Positions 1 to 5,800 of a stretch of 13,501 bases of DNA are shown piece by piece. Positions within the stretch are counted from its first letter, which is position 1. Each line of letters starts with the position of its first letter. Source of the stretch: Haloarculaceae archaeon (lineage in GTDB: Archaea > Halobacteriota > Halobacteria > Halobacteriales > Haloarculaceae); contig JAQCMX010000271.1 in the NCBI GenBank assembly GCA_028274885.1, positions 1 through 13,501 of the forward strand. The letters run 5' to 3'. A program made the position numbers and the translations under genes. Below the pieces are notes generated by a model. The model ran no database searches. It saw only the letters and a list, made by a program, of their open reading frames with translations, and was not told where the DNA came from.

Positions 1-27
1 ATCAATCTCGACTTCCTGGGCGCGTAG
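1..27 (+). CDS. Possible 3' end of an upstream gene (partial)
   Basis: Reading from base 1 in frame 1 gives eight codons (INLDFLGA) and then TAG at 25-27. This could be the C-terminus of a gene that starts before the window. Eight codons are too few to identify a family, and the reverse strand of the same bases also reads plausibly (LRAQEVEID) but has an in-frame stop at 70-72 and no start. This is a weak call based only on the open frame and a stop shortly before the next promoter. Confidence 0.22.
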   Translation: MNLDFLGA

Positions 28-72
28 CCTGGCCCCCGGCCAGTTTCCCAGTTGCTCACCGCCTTTCCCCTA

Positions 73-82
73 GATATTTATC
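73..82 (+). promoter_or_regulatory. TATA-like box of the phosphotransferase gene
   Basis: An A/T-rich stretch, GATATTTATC, lies 24-33 nt before the ATG at 106 in otherwise GC-rich DNA. The spacing fits a haloarchaeal promoter giving a leaderless or nearly leaderless transcript. No Shine-Dalgarno-like sequence precedes the ATG. Confidence 0.55.
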
Positions 83-105
83 ACTGAGACATCTTCCTCC
101 GGACA

Positions 106-1176
106 ATGTCGGACAGTTCCAATTACATCGATCGGTTGGTTGATAGGACAGCGCTTGAGAGATATCTCTCGACCGAACTTGAGCCAGCTGAGGAGTTCGA
201 CGTCTCCTATCACACCGGCGGGAACTCGAACGAAATCATCTTCGTTACCTGGGACGACCTCGATCTCGTCCTCCGGCGTCCCCCACCCGGCGAAACGGCG
301 GACACCGCCCACGAAATCCTGCGGGAATACCAGGTTCTTTCGGCTCTTCAGGGGACACCGGTGCCTGTCCCGGAGACGATCCTCGAATGCACCGACACCT
401 CCGTGCTCGGTGCGGAGTTTTATCTGATGGAACGTGTTGACGGCGAGGTGATCGGCGACGAAGAGCCGGACCGCTTTGCGACGCCGGAGTATCGCAGACA
501 GATCGGAGCCGCGCTCATAGAGACACTCTCATATATCCACACAGTCGACTACGAGGGCGTCGGGCTCTGTGATTTTGGACACCCTGAAGGCTACACACAG
601 CGTCAGGTCGACCGCTGGTCGAAACAGATGGGGTGGCTCTACGAGGAGAAACACCACGACCGTCGCGTGTCTGATCTCGACAAACTCCGGGAATGGCTCG
701 GAAACAACGTCCCGGAGTCACATCCTCACACACTCGTCCACGGTGATTTCCGCCTCGACAACATGCTGTTTAGCACCGACACGCCGCCCGAACTCACCGC
801 TGTACTGGACTGGGAACTGAGTACGCTTGGCGATCCGCTATCTGACCTCGGATTCCTACTTGCTCACTGGCGCGACCCGAAAGACGATGTCGAACCTGCA
901 ATCCCGGAGTGGACATCACCACATACAGGACATCCGGACTACTTGACCCGTCAACAGTTGGTCGAGCGGTATGAAGACGAGACCGGCATCACGTTCCGCA
1001 ACGGGCGCTTTTACCGAGCACTCGCTGTCTTCAAGGAGGCCGTTGCCGGTGAGATGTTTTATGCACGGTATCTCGACGGCGAGACAGACGATCCCCTCTA
1101 TCCGCGCATGGAAGACCGCGTTCCTGCCATGGCGGCCCGCGGTCTCCGGATTATTTCCGGCGACGACCCACTCTGA
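106..1176 (+). CDS. Phosphotransferase family protein (APH / ACAD10-11 type)
   Basis: A 356-residue protein with the aminoglycoside phosphotransferase-like kinase fold. Brenner's catalytic motif is visible as HGDFRLDN at residues 212-219 (catalytic Asp214), followed by the metal-binding DWE at 235-237 and GDPLSDLG at 242-249. The N-terminal lobe has an SNEIIFV strand and an LVLRRPP strand resembling the ATP-binding beta sheet. The overall pattern matches the branch related to the kinase domain of ACAD10/ACAD11, which in eukaryotes acts on hydroxyacyl-CoA; it is not a resistance enzyme. The next gene encodes a MaoC-type hydratase on the same strand, which supports a role in acyl-CoA metabolism. 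The actual substrate cannot be told from sequence. The ATG at 106 is preceded by a well-placed TATA-like box. Confidence 0.88.
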   Translation: MSDSSNYIDRLVDRTALERYLSTELEPAEEFDVSYHTGGNSNEIIFVTWDDLDLVLRRPPPGETADTAHEILREYQVLSALQGTPVPVPETILECTDTSVLGAEFYLMERVDGEVIGDEEPDRFATPEYRRQIGAALIETLSYIHTVDYEGVGLCDFGHPEGYTQRQVDRWSKQMGWLYEEKHHDRRVSDLDKLREWLGNNVPESHPHTLVHGDFRLDNMLFSTDTPPELTAVLDWELSTLGDPLSDLGFLLAHWRDPKDDVEPAIPEWTSPHTGHPDYLTRQQLVERYEDETGITFRNGRFYRALAVFKEAVAGEMFYARYLDGETDDPLYPRMEDRVPAMAARGLRIISGDDPL

Positions 1177-1230
1177 TCTCGCGTCACAGCCGCGGTGTTC
1201 ATTACCATCGAGTGCAATGAACCGGTACCT

Positions 1231-1686
1231 GTGACACGCAAGTATTTCGAGGACTTCGACGAGGGTTTGACGAGAACGGCCGGCGCATACGAGGTAACGA
1301 AGGCCGAAATTATCGAGTTCGGGGAGCGATTCGACCCGCAACCGTATCACGTCGACGAGGATATCGCCGAGGAGACCTTCGACGGCCTCATTGCCAGCGC
1401 GCTCCACACTCTCTCGATCTGCCAGCGGATAGTGACCGATAATCTCTTTCAGGAGGCAGTGACAAAAACTGGTGCAGGATTTGAGTCCGTTCAGTGTACC
1501 ACACCAGTCTGTCCGGGCGATACGCTCTCGGTCCGGATGGAGATCCTCGGGAAACGGAGACTGGAGAGCTATCCCGACCGCGGACTGGTTCGGGTCCAGT
1601 ATACCGGGCTAAATCAGAACGACGAGAAAGTCCTGTCCACGGTTGCACTCCCGTTTCTCGAACGACGAGCGGGACCGGACTCGTAG
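1231..1686 (+). CDS. MaoC-like (R)-hydratase / dehydratase, hot-dog fold
   Basis: A protein of 151 residues if started at the GTG at 1231. The start VTRKYFEDFDEG is the usual opening of MaoC family proteins, which is why I prefer it to the in-frame GTG at 1195 (12 extra residues, IECNEPVP, unlike the family). The hydratase motif D-x4-H is present (Asp35 and His40 in FDPQPYHVDE), followed by FDGLIASALHT. The C-terminal half has CPGDTLSVRMEIL and VRVQYTGLNQ, typical strands of the second hot-dog half. Such enzymes hydrate enoyl-CoA or dehydrate 3-hydroxyacyl-CoA. The gene lies 54 nt after the phosphotransferase (18 nt for the longer start), so the two are probably co-transcribed, though a weak A/T patch (TTCATTA, 1198-1204) could be its own promoter. 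Confidence 0.85.
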   Translation: MTRKYFEDFDEGLTRTAGAYEVTKAEIIEFGERFDPQPYHVDEDIAEETFDGLIASALHTLSICQRIVTDNLFQEAVTKTGAGFESVQCTTPVCPGDTLSVRMEILGKRRLESYPDRGLVRVQYTGLNQNDEKVLSTVALPFLERRAGPDS

Positions 1687-1732
1687 TAACCGACCGCCTG
1701 GTTTTTGTTCGTCCCGCCGGTAGACGGACTCA

Positions 1733-1972
1733 ATGTCGTGGGGGATCCTGGAGATGCTCGGGTCGGTGACGACTCTTATCCTTGCAGCTCCGCTGGCGTA
1801 CGCCGGTGGGGAACTGCTGTTGCGTGGTGATGTACCCCTCGGAACCGGTCTTCTTGGCGTGGCACTCGTGATGATTATCGCTGAACAGTACGTTACGACA
1901 CTCGGTGATCTACCAATGCTGGCCGCGAGCAGACTCGTCTCCGCCGTCGTCGGGTCACCGGACGAGGAATAG
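1733..1972 (+). CDS. Small haloarchaeal membrane protein (DUF7533-like)
   Basis: A 79-residue hydrophobic protein with two predicted membrane helices, roughly residues 9-29 (LGSVTTLILAAPLAYAGG) and 35-52 (PLGTGLLGVALVMIIAEQ), then YVTTLGDLP and an acidic tail ending SPDEE. The layout of two helices, a YVTT-(P/L)-D-(L/I)-P motif and a short acidic end resembles a small conserved haloarchaeal family that I recall as DUF7533; I cannot verify this. Function is unknown. The ATG at 1733 is taken because a T-rich patch (GTTTTTGTT, 1701-1709) sits 24-32 nt upstream; an internal ATG at 1754 is the alternative. It lies 46 nt after the MaoC gene on the same strand. Confidence 0.6.
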   Translation: MSWGILEMLGSVTTLILAAPLAYAGGELLLRGDVPLGTGLLGVALVMIIAEQYVTTLGDLPMLAASRLVSAVVGSPDEE

Positions 1973-2063
1973 CCGGTCCCGAACGCCGTTTCTCGTCTGT
2001 GTGTCTCTGCAAGGCGGTTAGCGATATCCGCGAGTTACAGAGTTTCGAGGCGAAAGCCCACAA

Positions 2064-2096
2064 GGTTAGTCCTGAGAGAATCTCAGTCTGCTGACC
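2064..2096. repeat. Imperfect 33-nt hairpin in the non-coding gap
   Basis: An inner perfect inverted repeat CTGAGA / TCTCAG (2072-2077 and 2081-2086) with a 3-nt loop is enclosed by GGTTAG / CTGACC (2064-2069 and 2091-2096), which pair with one G-U wobble. The two stems are separated by a small asymmetric internal loop. It lies 92 nt after the small membrane protein gene. It is not followed by a T-run on the + strand, so a simple intrinsic terminator is not obvious. It may belong with the larger fold that begins at 2125. Confidence 0.6.
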
Positions 2097-2124
2097 AGGT
2101 CACAGATTATCGCTGCCTACTGAC

Positions 2125-2333
2125 CCGACGCACGTGCGACGTTGCCACAGCGGTACAGACCCACTGCAAGGTGATTTCCGAACCCGTGGTGTGTGCACAC
2201 ACTGCCTGCTGGGCCACCGTCTTGGTATCCCTGAATGGTCGCGATAGCAGGCGGTGAGCGAGACATGCACACGCCACTCATAGTGATTATTGCGAGTCTG
2301 TACCGCTGCGGTGTCACTTGTTTCGTGTATCGG
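2125..2333. repeat. Nested inverted repeats forming a long rod (candidate structured RNA or fold-back element)
   Basis: Successive inverted repeats share one centre. From outside in: 2125-2134 with 2324-2333 (9 of 10 paired, one wobble); 2148-2160 with 2296-2308 (13 perfect pairs, CAGCGGTACAGAC and its complement); 2165-2169 with 2290-2294 (5 pairs, one wobble); 2186-2197 with 2266-2277 (12 pairs, one wobble); 2200-2211 with 2245-2256 (12 pairs, two wobbles); 2212-2216 with 2236-2240 (5 pairs, one wobble); then a 19-nt loop. Nearly all imperfect pairs inside the helices are G-U if the + strand is transcribed, weakly favouring that strand. No convincing protein frame covers the region: frames here lack the acidic bias of the neighbours. 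I do not recognise SRP RNA or RNase P RNA core motifs. The rest of the 480-nt gap (1973-2452) holds only the hairpin at 2064-2096 and the hisE promoter region. Confidence 0.7.
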
Positions 2334-2419
2334 CCCGTGAAACAGCCAATTCGAGATAGCCGGCCTGAAAAGTACCGTAACAATCACGATCAGTCCGTCT
2401 GGCCGCCTGCCGGTTCGAC

Positions 2420-2431
2420 GGTCTAAAGACC
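2420..2431 (+). promoter_or_regulatory. Probable hisE promoter box, palindromic
   Basis: GGTC TAAA GACC, a 4-bp inverted repeat around TAAA, lies 22-33 nt before the hisE ATG at 2453, the position expected of a TATA element for a leaderless transcript. The match to a TATA box is weak, and the symmetry could instead be an operator. This is an inference from position only. Confidence 0.35.
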
Positions 2432-2452
2432 CGCGCCCGCAACCCACCACAC

Positions 2453-2767
2453 ATGTCGGAGGACACCTCGGACGGGAGAACCGACGAGCAGATTCTCAGC
2501 GATCTGTTCGCTGTGATCGAAGATCGGAAAGAAAGGATGCCTGCGGACTCCTACACTGTGTCACTTCTTACCCACGAGAAAGGCGAAAACGCTGTCCTCG
2601 AGAAGATCGGGGAGGAGACGACCGAACTCGTGTTGGCAGCCAAGGACGACGACCAGGCGGAACTCACACACGAGGCTGCCGACGTCGTCTATCACCTGCT
2701 TGTCCTGCTCGCGATGAAAGAGATCACCCTCGAGGATCTGCGCGCGGAGCTTGCAACACGGCGATAA
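2453..2767 (+). CDS. hisE: Phosphoribosyl-ATP pyrophosphatase
   Basis: A 104-residue protein, the normal size for stand-alone HisE. It hydrolyses phosphoribosyl-ATP to phosphoribosyl-AMP and pyrophosphate, the second step of histidine synthesis, in the cytoplasm. Family hallmarks are clear: DSYTVSLL at 32-39, the KGENAVLEKIGEE segment from residue 43, the metal-binding E-x2-E of the all-alpha NTP pyrophosphohydrolase fold (Glu54/55 and Glu58) and E-x2-D (Glu74, Asp77), then VVYHLLVLL. The family member MazG-like pyrophosphatase is less likely because the KGENAVLEKIGEE signature is HisE-specific. No other his gene is visible in this window. The ATG at 2453 is the only sensible start. Confidence 0.93.
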   Translation: MSEDTSDGRTDEQILSDLFAVIEDRKERMPADSYTVSLLTHEKGENAVLEKIGEETTELVLAAKDDDQAELTHEAADVVYHLLVLLAMKEITLEDLRAELATRR

Positions 2768-2806
2768 ACAGTCGCTGTCCCGGCGGTTCCGAGCCCGAAC
2801 GAACGG

Positions 2807-2815
2807 CCTTTTACC
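2807..2815 (+). promoter_or_regulatory. TATA-like box of the NOG1-family gene
   Basis: CCTTTTACC lies 23-31 nt before the ATG at 2838. It supports the choice of 2838 rather than an upstream in-frame ATG at 2751 that lies inside hisE. Confidence 0.45.
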
Positions 2816-2837
2816 CGCAGGTCGTCTACGACGATCA

Positions 2838-3824
2838 ATGAGTCACCCGTTCGAGACGCTGCCAAACACCCCCCTCAGCGACGAGCTTGTCGACACGGCC
2901 TTCTCCCGGGCGGCACGTGCCGGGCGTGCCAAATCGGGGATCGAGGCCCAGCAGTCGATGCTTCAGACGGCAGCAAACGTCATCTCGGACAACCTCGAAA
3001 ACGTCGTGACCGGATGGCCCGATTTCGACACGCTGGATCCGTTCTACGTGGAACTGGCCGCGGCCATCGCGGGCGTGGATCAGCTTCGCAAACACCTCAA
3101 CGAGATCGGGTGGGCAGGCACGAAAGCCACCGACATCCGACAGGAGTACGAGCGACGACTGTACAACGGCGACGCGGATGCAGCCCGCAAACTGCGAAAG
3201 CAGGCTTTTGCGCGGCTGGCTGACATCGTCGAGGAGATTGACGAGGATCTTGAGGCCGTGATGGACGCCCGCGAGCAGCTACGTGATCTTCCCGATATCC
3301 GCCCCGACGAACCGACCATCGTCGTCGCGGGCTACCCGAACGTCGGCAAATCCTCATTCGTAAACCGGCTCACACGCGCCAGCAACGAGGAGGCATCCTA
3401 CCCGTTTACGACCACACAGATCCACGTTGGCCACCTCGAACGGAACCACATCCGGTATCAGCTGATCGATACGCCGGGTTTGCTCGACCGCCCCCCGGCG
3501 GATCGAAACGCCGTGGAAGCCCAGGCCGTGAGTGCGCTCACCCACGCCGGTGACGCCGTTTTAGTTGTCGTCGATCCGACCGGGGAGTGTGGCTATCCAC
3601 TCGACACCCAACTCGCGCTCCGGGACGACATCGTGGGCCGCTTCGACGTCCCCGTTCTGACCGTCTACAACAAACTAGACCGACTCGAGGATGTCGTGGC
3701 TACCGCCGACGGGTCTGATCCCGATCATCTGATGAGTGTCACCGAGCACGAGAACGTCCAGCAGGTGCTCGACGCTGCAATCGAGGCAGTCGATTACGAA
3801 CCCGAACTCCCGCTTGGAGAGTGA
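2838..3824 (+). CDS. NOG1-family ribosome-assembly GTPase
   Basis: A 328-residue protein of the Obg/NOG1 class of GTPases, which act in large ribosomal subunit maturation. The N-terminal helical domain (about residues 1-155) contains AFSRAARAGRAKSG and AQQSMLQTAANVISDNLENV, features of archaeal NOG1. The G domain follows: G1 GYPNVGKSS at 165-173, G3 DTPG at 211-214, G4 NKLD at 278-281. The protein ends soon after the G domain, lacking the long C-terminal extension of eukaryotic Nog1, as is normal in archaea. The start at 2838 gives MSHPFETLPNTP, which fits the family, while the 29 codons upstream are arginine-rich and unlike coding sequence. It follows hisE by 70 nt. Its last 31 nt overlap the end of the DUF389 relic on the other strand. 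Confidence 0.92.
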   Translation: MSHPFETLPNTPLSDELVDTAFSRAARAGRAKSGIEAQQSMLQTAANVISDNLENVVTGWPDFDTLDPFYVELAAAIAGVDQLRKHLNEIGWAGTKATDIRQEYERRLYNGDADAARKLRKQAFARLADIVEEIDEDLEAVMDAREQLRDLPDIRPDEPTIVVAGYPNVGKSSFVNRLTRASNEEASYPFTTTQIHVGHLERNHIRYQLIDTPGLLDRPPADRNAVEAQAVSALTHAGDAVLVVVDPTGECGYPLDTQLALRDDIVGRFDVPVLTVYNKLDRLEDVVATADGSDPDHLMSVTEHENVQQVLDAAIEAVDYEPELPLGE

Positions 3825-4236
3825 TGATGTTCGGTCCCGACGTACCGGATATCGATATCGACGTCGCGGCCGGTCGACGCGGCGACACGTTGGCCAATGG
3901 CCCCTGCCAGCCCTGTCACTGACTCCCCGGGAGGAACGCCCGCTGGTAGGACTCGTATGTGACGCCGCCGAGAAACGCCGAGAGGACGTTCACCAGCAAC
4001 AGTACGGCGGATCCGACGCTGACGAACGGCTGGCCCCACGCGAGCCCGATCTCAACAGTCGCTGCCGGTGGGATGAGAGCGACTGCGATCATGACGCCCA
4101 CGATGGCCGCGGAGACGCCCGTCATCAGGCTGACGATGCCCGCGATTCCCGCCCCGACGGCGATGATGAGCGAGAGGAAATCCGGTGTGACGTGCTCCCG
4201 TTTCCCGGCTGGGATCGTGATCTGGACGAGTCACAC
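3794..4236 (-). pseudogene. Decayed DUF389 (TIGR00341-type) membrane protein gene
   Basis: Three blocks of a DUF389 protein remain in order. The first is LVQITIPAGKREHV, the usual N-terminus, read from a GTG at 4236 whose second codon is TGA; the expected family start is M-R-L-V-Q, so CGA to TGA is the simplest explanation. It runs straight into TPDFLSLIIAVGAGIAGI and the hydrophobic core SAAIVGVMIAVALIPPAATV up to LLLVNVLS, where I would expect about 200 residues in between. This joins directly to FLGGVTYESYQRA, missing another segment, then the frame ends at 3916-3918. The C-terminal block GVPPGESVTGLAGAIGQRV and DVDIDIRYVGTEHH continues in a different frame to a stop at 3794. About 147 codons remain of a family that I recall as 400 or more. 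The missing lengths rest on my memory of homologues. This relic explains most of the 518 nt between the genes at 3824 and 4343. Confidence 0.82.
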
Positions 4237-4310
4237 AGCTTCGCTCTCGCCACGCGAGGTCATATAGGCTGGGGGTCACAGGCGAACTATCACGACACCT
4301 GGGAATACAG

Positions 4311-4318
4311 TTATATGA
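4311..4318 (+). promoter_or_regulatory. TATA box of the amphi-Trp/DUF1508 gene
   Basis: TTATATGA lies 25-32 nt before the ATG at 4343, the best TATA match in the window. The same A/T patch read on the minus strand (CATATAA) could have served the divergent DUF389 relic. Confidence 0.6.
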
Positions 4319-4342
4319 TCTGTCGCCAAATAGATAGCATGC

Positions 4343-5002
4343 ATGTCAGACGAAAGCAAAGAGGAGACAGTCCACGAATCGACGACCACGCGCAGCCACA
4401 GCGGTGTTGCGTCTTTTTTTAGACGCATTGCACGACGCCTCCGTCGTGGCGACCCGGTCCCGGTCGACGAGGAGCAGACACTCACTGTCCAGCCAGCCGC
4501 CGAGTCCGAGTTCGAGGTCGAACTCGAGCAGGAAGGCGACGAACTCAGCCTCGAGTTCGAGATGGCGTGGGAGGGTGACACGGCGGACATCGACACCGAC
4601 GCGGAGGCCAGCAAGGCGCGGTTCGAGGTCTACGAGGACAGCGCAAAGCAGTGGCGCTGGCGGCTCGTCCACGACAACGGCAACATCATCGCCGATGGCG
4701 GGCAAGGGTACGCTTCGAAACAGAAGGTGACCCAGGGACTTGAGAGTGTCAAACAAAACGTCGCGGACGCGCCGGTCGTCGACACGTCCAGAGACGAAGA
4801 GTCAGTCATCGAGGAGGCAAGCGATGCGACCGTCGAACTGTTCTCCGACAATCAGGATCAGTGGCGCTGGCGGCTCGTCCACGACAACGGCAGCATCATC
4901 GCCGATGGCGGGCAGGGGTATTCCTCGAAACAGAAGGCAAAACAGGGACTCCGGAGCGTCAAGACGAATGCCCCCGGCGCCCGGGTAGAGTCCGACGGGT
5001 AG
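4343..5002 (+). CDS. Amphi-Trp domain protein with two DUF1508 (YegP-like) repeats
   Basis: A 219-residue acidic soluble protein. Residues about 24-80 (FFRRIARRLRRGDPVPVDEE, then LTVQP, FEVELEQ and ELSLEFEMAW) match the C-terminal part of the amphi-Trp domain, a small haloarchaeal domain of unknown role. Two DUF1508 repeats follow, about 92-140 and 162-212, each with QWRWRLVHDNG, NGxIIADGGQGY and SKQK. The repeats are offset by exactly 70 residues. DUF1508/YegP proteins are small, often tandem, and have no established activity. The architecture is like proteins I recall as the HVO_2922 family of Haloferax. No signal peptide or membrane helix is seen. It has its own TATA box and is divergent from the DUF389 relic; engB follows 59 nt later with its own A/T patch. 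Function is not assigned. Confidence 0.8.
   Translation: MSDESKEETVHESTTTRSHSGVASFFRRIARRLRRGDPVPVDEEQTLTVQPAAESEFEVELEQEGDELSLEFEMAWEGDTADIDTDAEASKARFEVYEDSAKQWRWRLVHDNGNIIADGGQGYASKQKVTQGLESVKQNVADAPVVDTSRDEESVIEEASDATVELFSDNQDQWRWRLVHDNGSIIADGGQGYSSKQKAKQGLRSVKTNAPGARVESDG
4649..4710 (+). repeat. Direct repeat copy 1 inside the DUF1508 protein gene
   Basis: 62 nt encoding QWRWRLVHDNG to GGQGY are identical at 60 of 62 positions to 4859-4920, 210 nt downstream. The two differences are AAC/AGC (Asn to Ser) and a silent CAA/CAG. The flanking parts of the two repeats are much more diverged. Confidence 0.95.
4859..4920 (+). repeat. Direct repeat copy 2 inside the DUF1508 protein gene
   Basis: Second copy of the 62-nt block at 4649-4710. 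Identity at synonymous positions, while flanking codons differ, suggests recent gene conversion or duplication rather than protein-level constraint alone. Confidence 0.95.
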
Positions 5003-5031
5003 CGGCTGGACTCCCGACAGGAAGAGGACAG

Positions 5032-5039
5032 GCTTATCG
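5032..5039 (+). promoter_or_regulatory. Possible TATA-like box of engB
   Basis: GCTTATCG lies 23-30 nt before the ATG at 5062. It is a weak match but correctly spaced, and supports 5062 as the start. Confidence 0.4.
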
Positions 5040-5061
5040 CTGTCGCCGGGAAACGGTTTGT

Positions 5062-5679
5062 ATGTTCGAGACGCGGCCCGAGCGGGGCGCGGAAGTCATT
5101 CTCGCCGGGCGGTCGAACGTGGGCAAATCGACGCTCATGCGCGAGATTACGGGGCATGATTTCGACACCGGCCAGCGCCCTGGCGTCACGCGCCAGCCGA
5201 ACAACTACGACTGGGTTGCCGAGGACTTCCTTCTTACTGACCTGCCCGGCTTCGGGTTCATGAAAGGCCTCCCAGAAGACGCCCAGGAGGAGATCAAAAC
5301 CGATATTATCCGGTACGTCGAGGGTCACAGTACCGACATCCTCGTGGGGGTACTCGTACTCGACGGCAAGGCTGCGGTCGACATCATCGACCGCCACTCC
5401 GGACCCGACTCCGTTCCCCACGCCGTCGAGATGTACCACTTCCTGCGTGACGTCGATATCGAACCGGTCATCGCTGTCAACAAGATGGACAAAGTACCGG
5501 AGCGTGATGACCGCCTCGATGCGATCTGCGACCGGTTTGGCCTCCTTCCACCGTGGCAACAGTGGCAGGAACGGATCGCACCGATCAGCGCGAAGCGTGG
5601 TACCATCCAACCGCTGAACGACGCTGTCCGACACCACCTCCACGAGGCCAACCGCGACGATCTCTTCAAGTTCTTCTAA
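5062..5679 (+). CDS. engB: GTP-binding protein EngB (YihA/YsxC family)
   Basis: A 205-residue TRAFAC GTPase of the EngB family, which in bacteria binds the large ribosomal subunit during assembly. G1 is GRSNVGKST at 16-24, the family signature; GVTRQPNNY follows as the switch I region; G3 is DLPGFGF at 60-66; G4 is NKMD at 140-143; and ISAKRGTIQPL is the G5 region. The length is typical. The start at 5062 (MFETRPERGAEVILAGRSN) places the P-loop at the usual distance from the N-terminus. The same frame is open upstream to 4861 but there it reads through the DUF1508 repeat in another frame, so it is not coding. It is the second ribosome-assembly GTPase in the window after the NOG1-family gene. 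Confidence 0.93.
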   Translation: MFETRPERGAEVILAGRSNVGKSTLMREITGHDFDTGQRPGVTRQPNNYDWVAEDFLLTDLPGFGFMKGLPEDAQEEIKTDIIRYVEGHSTDILVGVLVLDGKAAVDIIDRHSGPDSVPHAVEMYHFLRDVDIEPVIAVNKMDKVPERDDRLDAICDRFGLLPPWQQWQERIAPISAKRGTIQPLNDAVRHHLHEANRDDLFKFF

Positions 5680-5800
5680 CGGGCCCGCACCCGCCATCCC
5701 AGAAACGACAGATCACCGGGACCTGTGGCCACGCCCGTGCGAATCCGCCAGGGCGACGGCTACACACATGGAAGGCCCGCAAAACAGTGACCAGTGAGTA

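Noticed and set aside
1990..2092. Remnant of a TnpB/IS1341-type gene ending near 2092
   Set aside because: The sequence CGAAAGCCCAC recalls ends of haloarchaeal IS200/IS605 elements, but the translated frame (SDIRELQSFEAKAHKV) shows no TnpB motif I can recognise.
2189..2202. Perfect 14-nt palindrome GTGTGTGCACACAC as an operator
   Set aside because: Its left half is part of a longer 12-pair helix with 2266-2277, so the palindrome is more simply a by-product of the rod fold.
2125..2333. Rod element as SRP (7S) RNA or RNase P RNA
   Set aside because: The rod shape recalls SRP RNA, but I could not find the helix 8 GGAAG...GGAGCAG-type core or the RNase P GAGGAAAGTCC-type core on either strand, and the element is too short.
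2404..2431. tRNA-like T-loop sequence GGTTCGAC
   Set aside because: The flanking bases do not form a 5-bp T-stem, and no acceptor, D or anticodon stem can be built around it.
2100..2450. Open frames on the minus strand (about 116 and 88 codons) in the 480-nt gap
   Set aside because: They are rich in Arg, Cys, His and Ser without the acidic bias of every real gene here, show no family motif, and overlap the nested inverted repeats, which explain the sequence pattern better.
4409..4426. GCGTCT-T6-AGACGC hairpin as a terminator
   Set aside because: It lies inside the amphi-Trp gene and encodes ASFFRR; the T-run is in the loop, not after the stem.
4861..5061. N-terminal extension of EngB (67 codons)
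   Set aside because: The frame reads the DUF1508 repeat out of phase, is Arg/Gln/His-rich, and the family start fits the ATG at 5062.
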